Shown here: piece after piece, positions 8,700-17,829 of the stretch | How positions within the stretch are numbered: the stretch's first letter is position 1 | Layout of the letters: every line of letters begins with the position of its first letter | Assembly: GCA_964645585.1 (NCBI GenBank) | Contig: CAZYAN010000003.1 | Location: forward strand, 60,380 to 124,379 | DNA from: DATGSL01 sp964645585 | GTDB taxonomy: Bacteria; Verrucomicrobiota; Verrucomicrobiia; Opitutales; T3Sed10-336 | Reading direction: 5' to 3' | Length of the DNA: 64,000 bases | Notes under the pieces: model-generated | What the model saw: only the letters and a program-made list of their open reading frames with translations | The model's database searches: none | Told to the model about the DNA's origin: nothing | Translations under genes and position numbers: made by a program

Positions 8700-9752
8700 T
8701 CAATAGCGATGGCGGCTCAAATTCGGCTTTTCCTTCTTCAACAGTGCGCGCGCTTCGTCGATCACGTAGTCCCATTGAAAAGCGGGACCGGGGTCGACTT
8801 TGTTGGTTTGGATATGGTAATGTCCGAGCACACCCTGGTACTCTGCCAATACGTCGTCCGGGAGTTTTTGTTCGATCAAATTGCCCTCCTCGTCGCGCGG
8901 ATAATCGCACTCGATTTTTGGGAAAACCCGGCTGAGCGTCGCGGTCAACTTGATCAGCGAATCGTACTGCTCCGGCGTCAGGTCGTATTGCACGAGTTCG
9001 CGCCCTTGAATCGTCCCGGTCACCGGCTCGTTTCGCGCCGGCCTTCCGACGAAATTCTCCGTCCGCACACCTCCGTCGCCCAATCGCTCGGGCAAAGTGA
9101 TTCGCGTCCCTTGATCATCCTCCGCATACCAGTTTGCGAAAGGATTGCTGCCGCTCGTGTCGTAGGCGCCGATGTTGGCGATCTCGATTCCAATCGATCG
9201 CGAATTGGCGATCGTCGCGTGCCAAGCCCGTTCTTTCAGGTCGAGCGTCTGGTAAATCGTGCCGTCGATATCGAGCAGGAAGTGAACGCTCAGCCCGCGG
9301 CGGTCGTGGAGAATGTCGAAACAGCGGCGGGCGGTTCCGGCGACGTCATAGTGGATGACAAACTGGTCGACAACTTCCTGTAAGAGCGGTAAATCCCAGC
9401 CTCCTCCCCGCACCTGCTCGAGCTGCTCCGGAGTCAGTTTTTCGCGCCGGATGTTGTAACGGTTCGGTGCGTTCAGGCCGGCCGCCTCGGAATCGGACCA
9501 GCCGGACTCTTCGATCGGACTGAACCGGCGCTCAACCCGATACGCGTCGTAGCCGCCCGGATCCATCCAAAGCACAACGGGAGCGCCGGTCCGGAAAAAT
9601 TGGCCGGCGGCGACAATTTCATCGCCATGACGTTTTACGCGGGTTCCCGGGAGCGGCTGAGTCGCGCACCCGGACAGGAGCAAAACAGCGGCCGCCAAGG
9701 GTAAAAGGGCACCCGGGACGGGACGAAAACGCAAACGGGATAGTAGAATCAT
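8700..9752 (-). CDS. N-acetylmuramoyl-L-alanine amidase (Amidase_2) lipoprotein
   Basis: Zinc amidase that cleaves the bond between N-acetylmuramic acid and L-alanine in peptidoglycan or released muropeptides. The ATG at 9750-9752 gives a lipoprotein signal with lipobox LLSGC. The Amidase_2/PGRP domain shows FVIHYDVAGTARRCFDIL, VHFLLDIDGTIYQTLD, AWHATIANSRSIGIEIANIG and, near the end, GHYHIQTNKVDPGPAFQW, which hold the zinc ligands and the DPG motif. About 350 residues, so longer than minimal AmiD-type enzymes; the N-terminal insert (about residues 40-120) is not recognised. A longer in-frame start at 9887 would run into the kinase remnant region and hide the lipobox. Confidence 0.87.
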   Translation of the reverse strand: MILLSRLRFRPVPGALLPLAAAVLLLSGCATQPLPGTRVKRHGDEIVAAGQFFRTGAPVVLWMDPGGYDAYRVERRFSPIEESGWSDSEAAGLNAPNRYNIRREKLTPEQLEQVRGGGWDLPLLQEVVDQFVIHYDVAGTARRCFDILHDRRGLSVHFLLDIDGTIYQTLDLKERAWHATIANSRSIGIEIANIGAYDTSGSNPFANWYAEDDQGTRITLPERLGDGGVRTENFVGRPARNEPVTGTIQGRELVQYDLTPEQYDSLIKLTATLSRVFPKIECDYPRDEEGNLIEQKLPDDVLAEYQGVLGHYHIQTNKVDPGPAFQWDYVIDEARALLKKEKPNLSRHRY

Positions 9753-9880
9753 AACGGCAGGTGAAATTAAACGATTTGGAAAACCGCAGGCTATGTCGAA
9801 GGTTCCGCGGGCAGCAAGTTCTTTAGCCAGCAAACGGAAATACCGAGCGATCAAAAACTCCCGCTTCCGTATCCTCGGAG

Positions 9881-11398
9881 TTGACACCTCGCTTTACGCA
9901 ATTAACCGCGCACGGCGCCCAGGTCCAGACGCGTTCCCATGCCGGCGAGGCCGAAGATCCCTTTCCCGCCGGACCGGTCGATCTCGATCCCGGGCGCCAG
10001 ATCGCTTTTACGCTCCAGTCTCGCGAACCGGTCGTGATAACAAATTTCAACGAGGAAGAACGTTTTGAACCGCCCGCGTTCCTTCCGCGAAACATCTCCA
10101 GCGGCATGAGCTGCACCGTTTTAGGCGAAGGCAAACATCCGTGGGGTGTGCTCGCCGTGTACGCGGATTCCCCGCGCAACTACACTTCCGATGATGTCGC
10201 CTTTCTGCAAGCGGTCGCAAACATCCTCGCCGGTTCCGTGCAACGCAGCTTTACCGAACGGCGTTTTCAGCTCGCTTTCGCGGCGGCGCCTAACGGCATG
10301 GTGATGGTTAACGAAGAAGGGATCATTCAGATCGTCAACGCCCAGATGGAGCAAATGTTCGGCTACTCAGCCGATGAGATGATCGGGCGCCACGTCGAAA
10401 TGCTCCTTCCGGACCGTTACCGCGGCAAACATCCGTCGCTGCGGACGATTTTTGGCTAATCCCCGGAAGCCCGCGCGATGGGCCGGGGCCGGGACCTGTT
10501 TGGACGCCGCAAGAACGGCACTGAATTTCCCGTGGAGGTCGGACTCAATCCCGCCGAAACCCCCGAGGGCATGGTCGTGCTCGCGGCTGTGATTGATATT
10601 TCAAAACGTAAACGAATGGAATCCGACCTGGCCGAAGCCCACGCGCGACTCGGTCAGCGTGCGCAAGAGCTGGAGTCAATGGTCGCTCAGCGAACCGAAC
10701 ACCTCGAAGAGACCATCGCCGAACTGGAAAGCGTCTCCTACAGTCTCTCCCACGACATGCGGGCGCCCTTGCGCACGATTCACAGCTTTTCCGAAATCAT
10801 CCTTGAGGAGGCCGCCGGCCAATTAGCTCACGAGCACCGCGACCTCCTGAAAAAGGTGATCAATGCCGCCTCCCGGCTCGACCGGCTTATCCGTGACGTC
10901 CTGATCTACAGCCGCGTCTCGCGGGTAGAAGTGAATGGGGAGCCGATCGACATCGAGGAAATCCTGGGCCAGATTATCGTCGAGCGTCCCGAATTCCAGG
11001 AGCCTTACGCCGAGATTACCATTGAAAGCCCGCTCGCACCGGTCTGGGGACATGAAGCTTACTTGACCCAATGCTTCACCAATCTGCTCGACAATGCTGT
11101 GAAGTTCGTCGCAACCAACGTGAAACCTCGCGTCCGCATCTGGACAGAAGAGGCGGAACAGACCATTCGCATCTGGATCGAAGACAACGGCCCCGGCATC
11201 CCTGAAGAAGCCCGCGAACGCGTCTTCGGTATTTTTCAGCGCGTATACGATGACAGCGCGTATACCGGCACCGGCATCGGCCTCGCAATCGTCCGGCGGG
11301 CCGCCGAACGAATGGGCGGCAAAGTCAGGATCGAAGCCGCTCCTGAACAAGGCAGCCGCTTTTGCCTGGAACTGCCGCGAAACCCAAAATCGTCATGA
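9881..11398 (+). pseudogene. Sensor histidine kinase (GAF-PAS-HisKA-HATPase) with in-frame stop and truncated N terminus
   Basis: Hybrid of a partial GAF domain (REPVVITNFNEEERFEPP ... SDDVAFLQAVANILAGSVQR), a PAS domain (FQLAFAAAPNGMVMVNEEG ... FGYSADEMIGRHVEMLLPDR), a HisKA domain (YSLSHDMRAPLRTIHSF) and an HATPase domain (NLLDNAVKF, IEDNGPGIP, TGTGIGLAIV). A TAA at 10457-10459 interrupts the PAS domain; the frame continues unchanged as SPEARAMGRGRDLFG, so this looks like a point nonsense change rather than a frameshift. The first half of GAF is missing: the frame is closed by a TAG at 9824-9826. The first in-frame start is a TTG at 9881. The part from the ATG at 10478 could still be made as a short kinase. 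The ATGA overlap with the next regulator gene indicates a former functional pair. Confidence 0.75.
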
Positions 11399-11859
11399 AC
11401 CAAGCGATACCCATCCTGCACGTTGAGGACCGCGAGGAAGATGTCTTTCTGCTCCATTATATTTTCAAGCAGGTCGGCATTTCGAACCCGATTCAGGTAG
11501 TCGGTGACGGCCAGGAGGCGATCGATTATATCGCGGGCAAAGGTAAATTTGCCGACCGCGAAGCTTACCCGTTTCCGGGCGTGGTCCTTCTGGATTTGAA
11601 ACTTCCCCAGAAAATAGGGCTCGAGGTGCTCGAATGGATCCGCGGCAACCCCAGCCTCCGATGCCTGATCGTTATCGTGCTGACCTCTTCGATTTATGAC
11701 CAGGATGTGCAGCGTTCCTATGACCTCGGCGCCAACGCGTTTTTAGTCAAACCGTCCGGCACCGACGAACTCAAATCGATGTGCCAGGCATTGAAGGATT
11801 TTTGGCTCACGCACAATCAGCCCCCCAGCTCCTGCGGCGATCGAAGGCCAGGAACCTGA
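11395..11859 (+). CDS. Single-domain response regulator (CheY-like, Rcp1 type)
   Basis: Receiver domain only, 154 residues, with no output domain. The phosphorylation pocket is intact: acidic residues in ILHVEDREED, the phosphoacceptor Asp in VVLLDLKLPQ, Thr/Ser in VLTSS and Lys in FLVKPSG. The long alpha-beta insertion IAGKGKFADREAYPFPG is typical of small regulators paired with phytochrome-like kinases (Rcp1 class). The ATG at 11395 overlaps the kinase stop as ATGA, so translation is probably coupled to the upstream, now damaged, kinase gene. It probably acts by protein contact or phosphotransfer. Confidence 0.9.
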   Translation: MNQAIPILHVEDREEDVFLLHYIFKQVGISNPIQVVGDGQEAIDYIAGKGKFADREAYPFPGVVLLDLKLPQKIGLEVLEWIRGNPSLRCLIVIVLTSSIYDQDVQRSYDLGANAFLVKPSGTDELKSMCQALKDFWLTHNQPPSSCGDRRPGT

Positions 11860-12027
11860 CGCTGTGCCTTCATGGCAGGAGCCGAATCTTGCAATCGGCA
11901 ATCCTCCAAGCCGCGAAGACCAGCGTACTGCACGTCGCCCGGCGAGGGCGCTCAGCCAGTCGGCTCGGCACCCCGCCCGCGGCCTTGCCGGCCAGCCGCG
12001 GAACGAGATTTGCTTCCAGCACCGCGT

Positions 12028-12531
12028 ATGATCCATGTCTCCACTCTATTCTCCTATTCCTCACGCGGGCGCCCGCGCCGGTCACCGTTGCGGGTTTGGA
12101 CGGCGATATGCTTGATCGGCTGCCTCGCGGCGCCGCTCGGATTCGCAAGCGACGCGGGGAGTGAGCGCCTTCGCGTTGTCTACGAATTCACGCGCGGCGG
12201 CGACGAGGTGGTCGACGCCTTCCTTGCTGATATCGAGGGCCTTCAAAAACACTCCGGCGATTTTGCCAGTATCACCGTGGTCGCGTACGCGAATGGCGTC
12301 ACCCTCCTCCAAAATGGCGAAGACAAGCGCGCGCGCCGTCTCGCGCGCCTCGCCGACAAAAACGTCGATTTCGTCGTCTGCCAAAGCAGTCTGGAAGAGG
12401 CGGCGCTGACCCCGGCCGATCTCCTCGGTTTTGCGCGAACGGTGAAGGAGGGAACCAAGGAAGTGGAGCGTCTGGAGAAACAAGGCTGGGCACGCGTCCG
12501 CGACGGGGAATCGTATGTCAGTCATTTATAG
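12028..12531 (+). CDS. Exported DsrE/DsrF-like protein
   Basis: A 167-residue protein with an N-terminal hydrophobic signal (VWTAICLIGCLAAPLGFAS) followed by a DsrE-like fold: LRVVYEFTRGGDEVVDAFLADIEGL, ITVVAYANGVTLL, VDFVVCQSSLEEAALTPADLL, and the closing VKEGTKEVERLEKQGWARV. In the family this layout corresponds to sulfur-relay and related small proteins; the Cys in FVVCQSS sits where DsrE-like proteins have their conserved Cys. The ATG at 12028 was chosen because it begins just before the signal; the open frame extends 52 codons upstream without support. Function unknown; periplasmic location inferred. Confidence 0.68.
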   Translation: MIHVSTLFSYSSRGRPRRSPLRVWTAICLIGCLAAPLGFASDAGSERLRVVYEFTRGGDEVVDAFLADIEGLQKHSGDFASITVVAYANGVTLLQNGEDKRARRLARLADKNVDFVVCQSSLEEAALTPADLLGFARTVKEGTKEVERLEKQGWARVRDGESYVSHL

Positions 12532-12653
12532 CAGCTTCGGGATGTCTGGCAGGGAACTTGATTTGCGAACAAATCCAAACTTCGCCGGCAAAACCCCAAA
12601 TACCTCAACCTTTATTGCAATTCCATCCGGAGTTTGGTTACACTTTCGAAATC

Positions 12654-13808
12654 ATGAAGAGTTATTCTCCTGACGATGTTGTGTTTCCGCCATTCAGCCT
12701 CACGCGGCTTCTTCGCACGGTCTTTGCCCCGGCCAAGGGTTCGAAGATCTGCATTTTGATCGATCTCGAAGATCCGAGCGAGATGAAGGACTTCGGCTTT
12801 CTTACGCGACCCGAGCTGACCATCCAGCGGCACGCGCACGACGTCTTTTTCCAAGGCCTCAAGAACGCAACCCTCAGCGAACTTGGCTTAGAGGGCGGCG
12901 AGATGTACGCCTACCAGATCACCGGCGGCAGCAACCTCGACCTTCCCGACGAGGCCTGGGATGTCGAAGGCCGGCAAATCAGCCTGGAACGCGACGTCTA
13001 CCCGAACTACGACATCATCCTCTGCATCTCGACCTACTCGGCGACCGCTCCGCTCACCGTTTTTGCCAAAAAGTACGGCTTCCGCGGCGCGACGCTGCAC
13101 GGGGTCAACGACATCATCCTCGCCTCCGGCCTCGCGGTCGACTACGACGAAGTCAGCCGCAACGCCGAGAAACTTCGCCTGGGCATGACCCGCGCCGACT
13201 GGGTCGAGATCGATTTCTCGCTTGAGGGGACGACACACACGCTGAAGCTGATTCTCGACAAGCAGGAAGCGCAGAAGAGTCACGGCCTTTGCCGCAACGG
13301 ACCGGATGTTGCCAACTTGCCGGCCGGCGAAATCTACTACGTCCCGACCGGTGCGGAAGGCACGTTCCCGATGCGCTACGAAGATGGTACAATCGGCCTC
13401 ATGCACGTCAGCAACGGCCGCGTGACGAAAGCGGAGTTCATTCGCGGCAACGAGGAAACCGTCACGGCGCACAACCAAAAACTCGCTTCCGACCCGGTGA
13501 CCGGCGAACTCGGCGAACTCGGTTTCGGCACGCAGGTCCTGCCGGTTTCCGGCCGCGATATTCAGGACGAGAAAGTGCTGGGCACGGTCCACGTCGCCAC
13601 CGGAAGAAGCGATCACCTCGGCGGCCATTTGACACCCGATCTGTTCGCCGAGGCTTCGCACGCGACGCATGACGACATTCTCTTCTCCCCGAGTAAAACA
13701 CCCGAAATCCAGGTCTCCCAGGTGCGGATGCACCGCAACGGCGATACCGAAGTCCTTATCGAGAACTTCCAGCCCTCCGCCTACATGAAGTCGCTGCTCG
13801 AAAACTGA
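12654..13808 (+). CDS. Aminopeptidase T (M29)-like protein
   Basis: About 384 residues resembling the leucyl aminopeptidase / aminopeptidase T group of metal-dependent enzymes, which also contains NicX-like ring-cleaving dioxygenases. Supporting segments are the central ADWVEIDFSLEGT, the LPAGEIYYVPTGAEGTFPMRY segment where M29 proteins have their first metal-ligand Glu, and the C-terminal LGELGFGTQ and GRSDHLGGHL segments with likely ligands Glu and His. The ATG at 12654 (MKSYSPDDVVF) is preferred over a start 32 codons upstream. It ends 5 bases before the methyltransferase gene, so the two are probably cotranscribed. Substrate is unknown. Confidence 0.6.
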   Translation: MKSYSPDDVVFPPFSLTRLLRTVFAPAKGSKICILIDLEDPSEMKDFGFLTRPELTIQRHAHDVFFQGLKNATLSELGLEGGEMYAYQITGGSNLDLPDEAWDVEGRQISLERDVYPNYDIILCISTYSATAPLTVFAKKYGFRGATLHGVNDIILASGLAVDYDEVSRNAEKLRLGMTRADWVEIDFSLEGTTHTLKLILDKQEAQKSHGLCRNGPDVANLPAGEIYYVPTGAEGTFPMRYEDGTIGLMHVSNGRVTKAEFIRGNEETVTAHNQKLASDPVTGELGELGFGTQVLPVSGRDIQDEKVLGTVHVATGRSDHLGGHLTPDLFAEASHATHDDILFSPSKTPEIQVSQVRMHRNGDTEVLIENFQPSAYMKSLLEN

Positions 13809-13813
13809 ATTCC

Positions 13814-14572
13814 GTGGGGACGTTTTACGAATCCGAAACCATTCTTTCGTCGTATTTACTGTTTCACTACGGGAGCGCCGAAGAATCGCTCCCGTGGCCG
13901 GACGGGCCGGAGGAGGCGCTCGACTTTCCGGTCCGGTGCGTGAGCGCCTGTCTCGATTTCGATTCCCTGCCCAGAGAGGCAATGGCCCTCGACCTCGGCT
14001 GCGCGGTCGGGCGCTCGTCCTTCGAACTCGCGCGGCACTGCTCCCGGGTGACCGGCATCGACAGCTCCGCGCGGTTCATTGAAGCGGCGCGGCAGCTGCA
14101 AGAGCGCGGCGCGCTCTCCTATCACTGCCGAACCGAGGGAGACCTTTCGGTTCCGCTCGTCGCGAAAGTTCCCGACGGGATCGAGCGGACCCGGGTCTCC
14201 TTCGCCCAGGGAGATGCGCTCACGCTCCCTCTGGACATCGGAACGTTCGACGTGGTGCTCCTTGCCAACCTGATCGACCGCCTCCCGCGCCCCGCCGCGC
14301 TGATCGGACGTCTTCCGTCGCTCGTTCGCCCGGGAGGCCAGCTGATCATCGTTTCGCCCTACACCTGGCTGGAAGAGTTCACGCCGCGCGAGCATTGGCT
14401 TGGCGGATTCCAGCGTGACGGAAAAGCAGTGACCACGCTGGACACCTTGAAGGACCTGCTGGAGCCAGCTTTCAGCCTGACCGCCCGAAAAAACCTCCCG
14501 TTTCTCCTCCGCGAACATCTCCGCAAATTCCAGTGGAGTGTCGCCGAAGCAACGGTTTGGATGAAACGGTAA
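13814..14572 (+). CDS. Putative 4-mercaptohistidine N1-methyltransferase (OvoA C-terminal domain homologue)
   Basis: SAM-dependent methyltransferase of about 252 residues matching the C-terminal domain of OvoA, which methylates 4-mercaptohistidine (5-thiohistidine) in ovothiol synthesis. It shows the family start TFYESETILSSYLLFHYG, the pair ALDFPVRC and ALDLGCAVGRSSFELA (SAM-binding motif I), then IDSSARFI, LANLIDRLP and the LEEFTPREHWLGGF segment. The N-terminal sulfoxide synthase part of OvoA is absent. The start is a GTG at 13814, five bases after the stop of the aminopeptidase-like gene. Whether it acts on mercaptohistidine here depends on a separate synthase elsewhere in the genome. Confidence 0.78.
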   Translation: MGTFYESETILSSYLLFHYGSAEESLPWPDGPEEALDFPVRCVSACLDFDSLPREAMALDLGCAVGRSSFELARHCSRVTGIDSSARFIEAARQLQERGALSYHCRTEGDLSVPLVAKVPDGIERTRVSFAQGDALTLPLDIGTFDVVLLANLIDRLPRPAALIGRLPSLVRPGGQLIIVSPYTWLEEFTPREHWLGGFQRDGKAVTTLDTLKDLLEPAFSLTARKNLPFLLREHLRKFQWSVAEATVWMKR

Positions 14573-14720
14573 ACGCAGCCGTCCGTTCTTCGCTGAACCC
14601 AGGCGTTATCGATCTCGGCGGAAACTCGCGCCTCGCGGGTAACTCACCGATGCCGCACCGCTGATTGCCGGAGCGCCCCGCGCTCTCGCGAGCGCGACTG
14701 CCCAGGGCCGTCGATCATCC

Positions 14721-16145
14721 TTACAAGGCTTCGAGCACGGCGCGGAGTTTCACCTCGGTTTCGTTCCACTCGCGGTCCGGGATGGAGCCCTCCACGATTC
14801 CCGCCCCGGCGAAAACTCTCGCTTTCGCTCGGTCGATCAGAGTCGAGCGAATCGCCACGGTGAAATCGCCGTCGCCTCGGCTGTCAACCCACCCGACACC
14901 TCCCGCGTACAGACCTCGGGGAAACGGCTCCAGCTCGCGGATCGCCGCGGCAGCCGCCTCCCGCGGGGTTCCCCCAACCGCCGGCGTCGGATGAAGCGCG
15001 CCGAGAATATCCAATAAGTGGATACCTTCAGGAATTTCACCGGCCACCGCCGTCCGCAGGTGCTGCACATTCGCCAGCTGCAGCAGGTCTGGCGCGGACA
15101 TGACTTCACAGGATACTCCCAGACCCGCAAGCCGCCGCGAGATGGAATCAATGACGAGCTGGTGTTCCCAGTTGTCCTTGACGCTCCGCAACAACTCCCC
15201 CGCCAGCGCGGCGTCTTCCGAAGCCGATGTTCCGCGCGGCGCTGAACCGGCGAGCGCTTCCGTGTCGAGGAGCGAACCGCTCCGCCGGGCCAGCCGCTCC
15301 GGGCTCACACCGATCATGCTTTGTCCGCGGCCGTTGGCGACGGAATAGGTAAAGCAGCTCGGATAAGCGATCCGCAATCGGTTCAACGCGTGCAGCGGAT
15401 TCAGTTCTTCCGGCAGGTCGACATCCAGACACCGGGCGACCACAACCTTCCGCAACCGTTCGTTCCCGATTAGCGCCAATGCCTTCTCGACGGTCGCCTC
15501 AAAGCGAGCTTTCGACTCCGGATTGACAATCGGCCGCGCGGCTCGGCCAGCCGGAGGAGAACTTTCCACCGGCTGCCGGCGATAATCGAACGAGGAAAAC
15601 CGCTGGTGCGCCCGCCAGATTTTCTCCGCAAGCGGTTCGATTTTCGCATCTGGATCGATGCGAACATTCGCTGTCGCCGTAAACGTCGACCCGCGGCGCG
15701 CCACTTGCCAGCGCGGAACGAAAACCGTCACACCTGGAAATGGCGACTCCGGGCCGGGATCGTCGAAGAACGTGAACGCGCAGAAAAAGAGCGGCCCGCT
15801 GAGCGGCGCATCCAAATCTCCGATACAAACCGTGCGGCTGAGCGCGTCATCGATGAACGCGCGCGCGTCCGCGAACCGGTTGGCGCCGCCGCCCGTAAAG
15901 CCAACGATGCCGTCGGCGCCGGCGATCGCCTCTTCACTGCCGTTTTTCTCCAAGTAGAAGTGCTGCTCGGCCGGCTCAAAAATCGACTCGAGAACCGCGA
16001 GCGGATCGATGCGCGTTACGCGCAGCGAAATGCTGGCGATTCGGAACGTTTGCGCCCGCCGCGCTTCCTCCCGGCACTTTCGAAGAAAGGCCGCCAGATC
16101 ACCAAAATCACGCCGTTCCTTAGGAGGTGACGCGAGCGTCTTCAT
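14721..16145 (-). CDS. menF: Isochorismate synthase
   Basis: Converts chorismate to isochorismate for menaquinone (or siderophore) synthesis. The 474-residue protein has the chorismate-binding domain in its second half: RKVVVARCLDV, MIGVSPERLARRSG, TEALAGSAPRG, LQLANVQHLRT, LHPTPAVGGTPR, YAGGVGWVD and the final AGAGIVEGSIPDREWNET. The N-terminal half is less conserved, as usual. It starts 6 bases after the metG stop, so metG-menF form one unit. Assigned to menaquinone because no siderophore genes are present, which is inference. Confidence 0.93.
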   Translation of the reverse strand: MKTLASPPKERRDFGDLAAFLRKCREEARRAQTFRIASISLRVTRIDPLAVLESIFEPAEQHFYLEKNGSEEAIAGADGIVGFTGGGANRFADARAFIDDALSRTVCIGDLDAPLSGPLFFCAFTFFDDPGPESPFPGVTVFVPRWQVARRGSTFTATANVRIDPDAKIEPLAEKIWRAHQRFSSFDYRRQPVESSPPAGRAARPIVNPESKARFEATVEKALALIGNERLRKVVVARCLDVDLPEELNPLHALNRLRIAYPSCFTYSVANGRGQSMIGVSPERLARRSGSLLDTEALAGSAPRGTSASEDAALAGELLRSVKDNWEHQLVIDSISRRLAGLGVSCEVMSAPDLLQLANVQHLRTAVAGEIPEGIHLLDILGALHPTPAVGGTPREAAAAAIRELEPFPRGLYAGGVGWVDSRGDGDFTVAIRSTLIDRAKARVFAGAGIVEGSIPDREWNETEVKLRAVLEAL

Positions 16146-16151
16146 GCGCGC

Positions 16152-17690
16152 TCAGACCTCCTCTTTCTTGGGCCGTGGAAAGAGAATCACCGGCTCCGAA
16201 ACCGCTTTTCCGTGCAAGCGATCCGACCAGCGCAATTCCTCGGCAAAATGGGCCGCCTCCGGAGCGCCGAAAAGTTCGAGCAGGCGGGCCGCGATTGTCG
16301 GCATCACGGGCGATACGAGCGTCGCGGCCAAGCGCAGCGACTCCGCCATCGTCGCCAGCGACGTTTCCAGCGACGCGCGATCCTTCGGATCATCCGATTT
16401 CGCCAGCTTCCACGGCGCACGCGTTTCCGCGTACCGATTCACCGCGCGAATGAACCGGAACGTCCGGTCGAGGGCCGAGTGGAATTGCAGACCTTCGTAC
16501 AACTCGATCGCCTCGCCGACCGTCTCGTCCCACAGCGCGCGCAATTCCTTTTCCGGCGCCTCCTCAACGGTCGCCGCGGGAACCGTCCGGTCACAATAAC
16601 GGCCAATCATATTGAGCGCGCGGCTGACGAGATTCCCGAGGTCGTTGGCGAGGTCGCTGTTGTAGCGGCTCATGAACAGGTCGAGCGAAAAATCGCTGTC
16701 CTGGCCGACATTCATTTCGCGGATCACGAAGTAGCGGAACGGGTCCGGACCGAATTGCTCGATCAGTTCGAGCGGGTCGATGACGTTGCCGGTGCTTTTT
16801 GCCATTTTTGCCCCCGAGCTGAGCCACCAGCCGTGAACCAGGAGCTGCCGCGGCAAGTCGATTCCGCACGCCTTGAGCATGATCGGCCAATAGACCGCGT
16901 GCGGCGGCACCAGGATGTCTTTGCCGATCACGTGAAAATCCGCCGGCCAACAGTCGCCAAACCGGTCCGTCCCGTAGCCGACGGCCGAGATGTAGTTCAC
17001 CAGCGCATCGAACCAGACATACGTCACATAGCCGTCGTCGAACGGCAGCGGAATCCCCCACTCGAGACGGTCACGCGGTCGCGAAATGCAAAGATCGTTC
17101 AGCGGCTCCTTAAGAAACTCAAGCACATCGCGCTGCCGAAACCGGGGGAAAATGAACGTTTCATTTTCTTTCAGAAACTCGACCAGCCAGCTTTGATACT
17201 GGCTCAGCCGGAAGAAGTAATTCGACTCCGTGATCTCGGTCACCTCGCCGAATATTTCCGGCCATTCGCCGTCGATCTTGTCCTTCTCTTGAAGAAACTG
17301 CTCCGCCCGCGTGCTGTAGTAGCCGGTATAGTCGGCCTTGTAAATCATCCCCTCGTCGAAGAGCTGCTGCAGCAACGCACGAACGACGGTCTTGTGACGG
17401 TCTTCCGTGGTCCGAATAAAATCGTCGTTGGAAATAACGAGCCGCTTGCACAAACCCTGGAAGGCTTCCGCGGCCTCGTTGCAGAGATCGATCGGCTGGA
17501 TGCCGCGTTTTCTCGCCGTCTGCTGCACTTTCTGGCCATGCTCGTCGAGCCCCGTGACGAAATGCACCGAGTCTCCCTTCAGCCGATGAAACCGGGCAAT
17601 AACATCGGTCAGCACCTTCTCGTAAGCGTGTCCCAGGTGCGGCGTGCCGTTCGCGTAGTCGATGGCCGTTGTGATGTAGAACTTCTTCAT
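16152..17690 (-). CDS. metG: Methionyl-tRNA synthetase
   Basis: Class I aminoacyl-tRNA synthetase charging tRNA-Met. The HIGH-type signature is PHLGHAYE (residues 17-24) and the KMSKS-type signature is KMAKSTGN (around residue 295). The 512 residues fit the short form that lacks the C-terminal tRNA-binding extension and the four-Cys zinc knuckle. The WFDALVNYISAVGYG and VIGKDILVPPHAVYWPIML segments are typical. The ATG at 17688-17690 begins MKKFYITTAI. First gene of the metG-menF unit. Confidence 0.97.
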   Translation of the reverse strand: MKKFYITTAIDYANGTPHLGHAYEKVLTDVIARFHRLKGDSVHFVTGLDEHGQKVQQTARKRGIQPIDLCNEAAEAFQGLCKRLVISNDDFIRTTEDRHKTVVRALLQQLFDEGMIYKADYTGYYSTRAEQFLQEKDKIDGEWPEIFGEVTEITESNYFFRLSQYQSWLVEFLKENETFIFPRFRQRDVLEFLKEPLNDLCISRPRDRLEWGIPLPFDDGYVTYVWFDALVNYISAVGYGTDRFGDCWPADFHVIGKDILVPPHAVYWPIMLKACGIDLPRQLLVHGWWLSSGAKMAKSTGNVIDPLELIEQFGPDPFRYFVIREMNVGQDSDFSLDLFMSRYNSDLANDLGNLVSRALNMIGRYCDRTVPAATVEEAPEKELRALWDETVGEAIELYEGLQFHSALDRTFRFIRAVNRYAETRAPWKLAKSDDPKDRASLETSLATMAESLRLAATLVSPVMPTIAARLLELFGAPEAAHFAEELRWSDRLHGKAVSEPVILFPRPKKEEV

Positions 17691-17829
17691 GCAAAGGGAA
17701 AACCTCTACAACAACGTACCGCCTTCTCTCTGGCGAGATTCTTTTCCGAAGCGGCAACGGTTCCCGGCGCTCTGTCAATCGAATCATTGCGCGGCAAACT
17801 CGCCCGGGGCTGCGGAGCCGGGCATTGTT

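Noticed and set aside
10459..10478. Frameshift as cause of the break in the sensor kinase
   Set aside because: The frame is the same on both sides of the TAA and the spacing of PAS residues is preserved, so a point change fits better.
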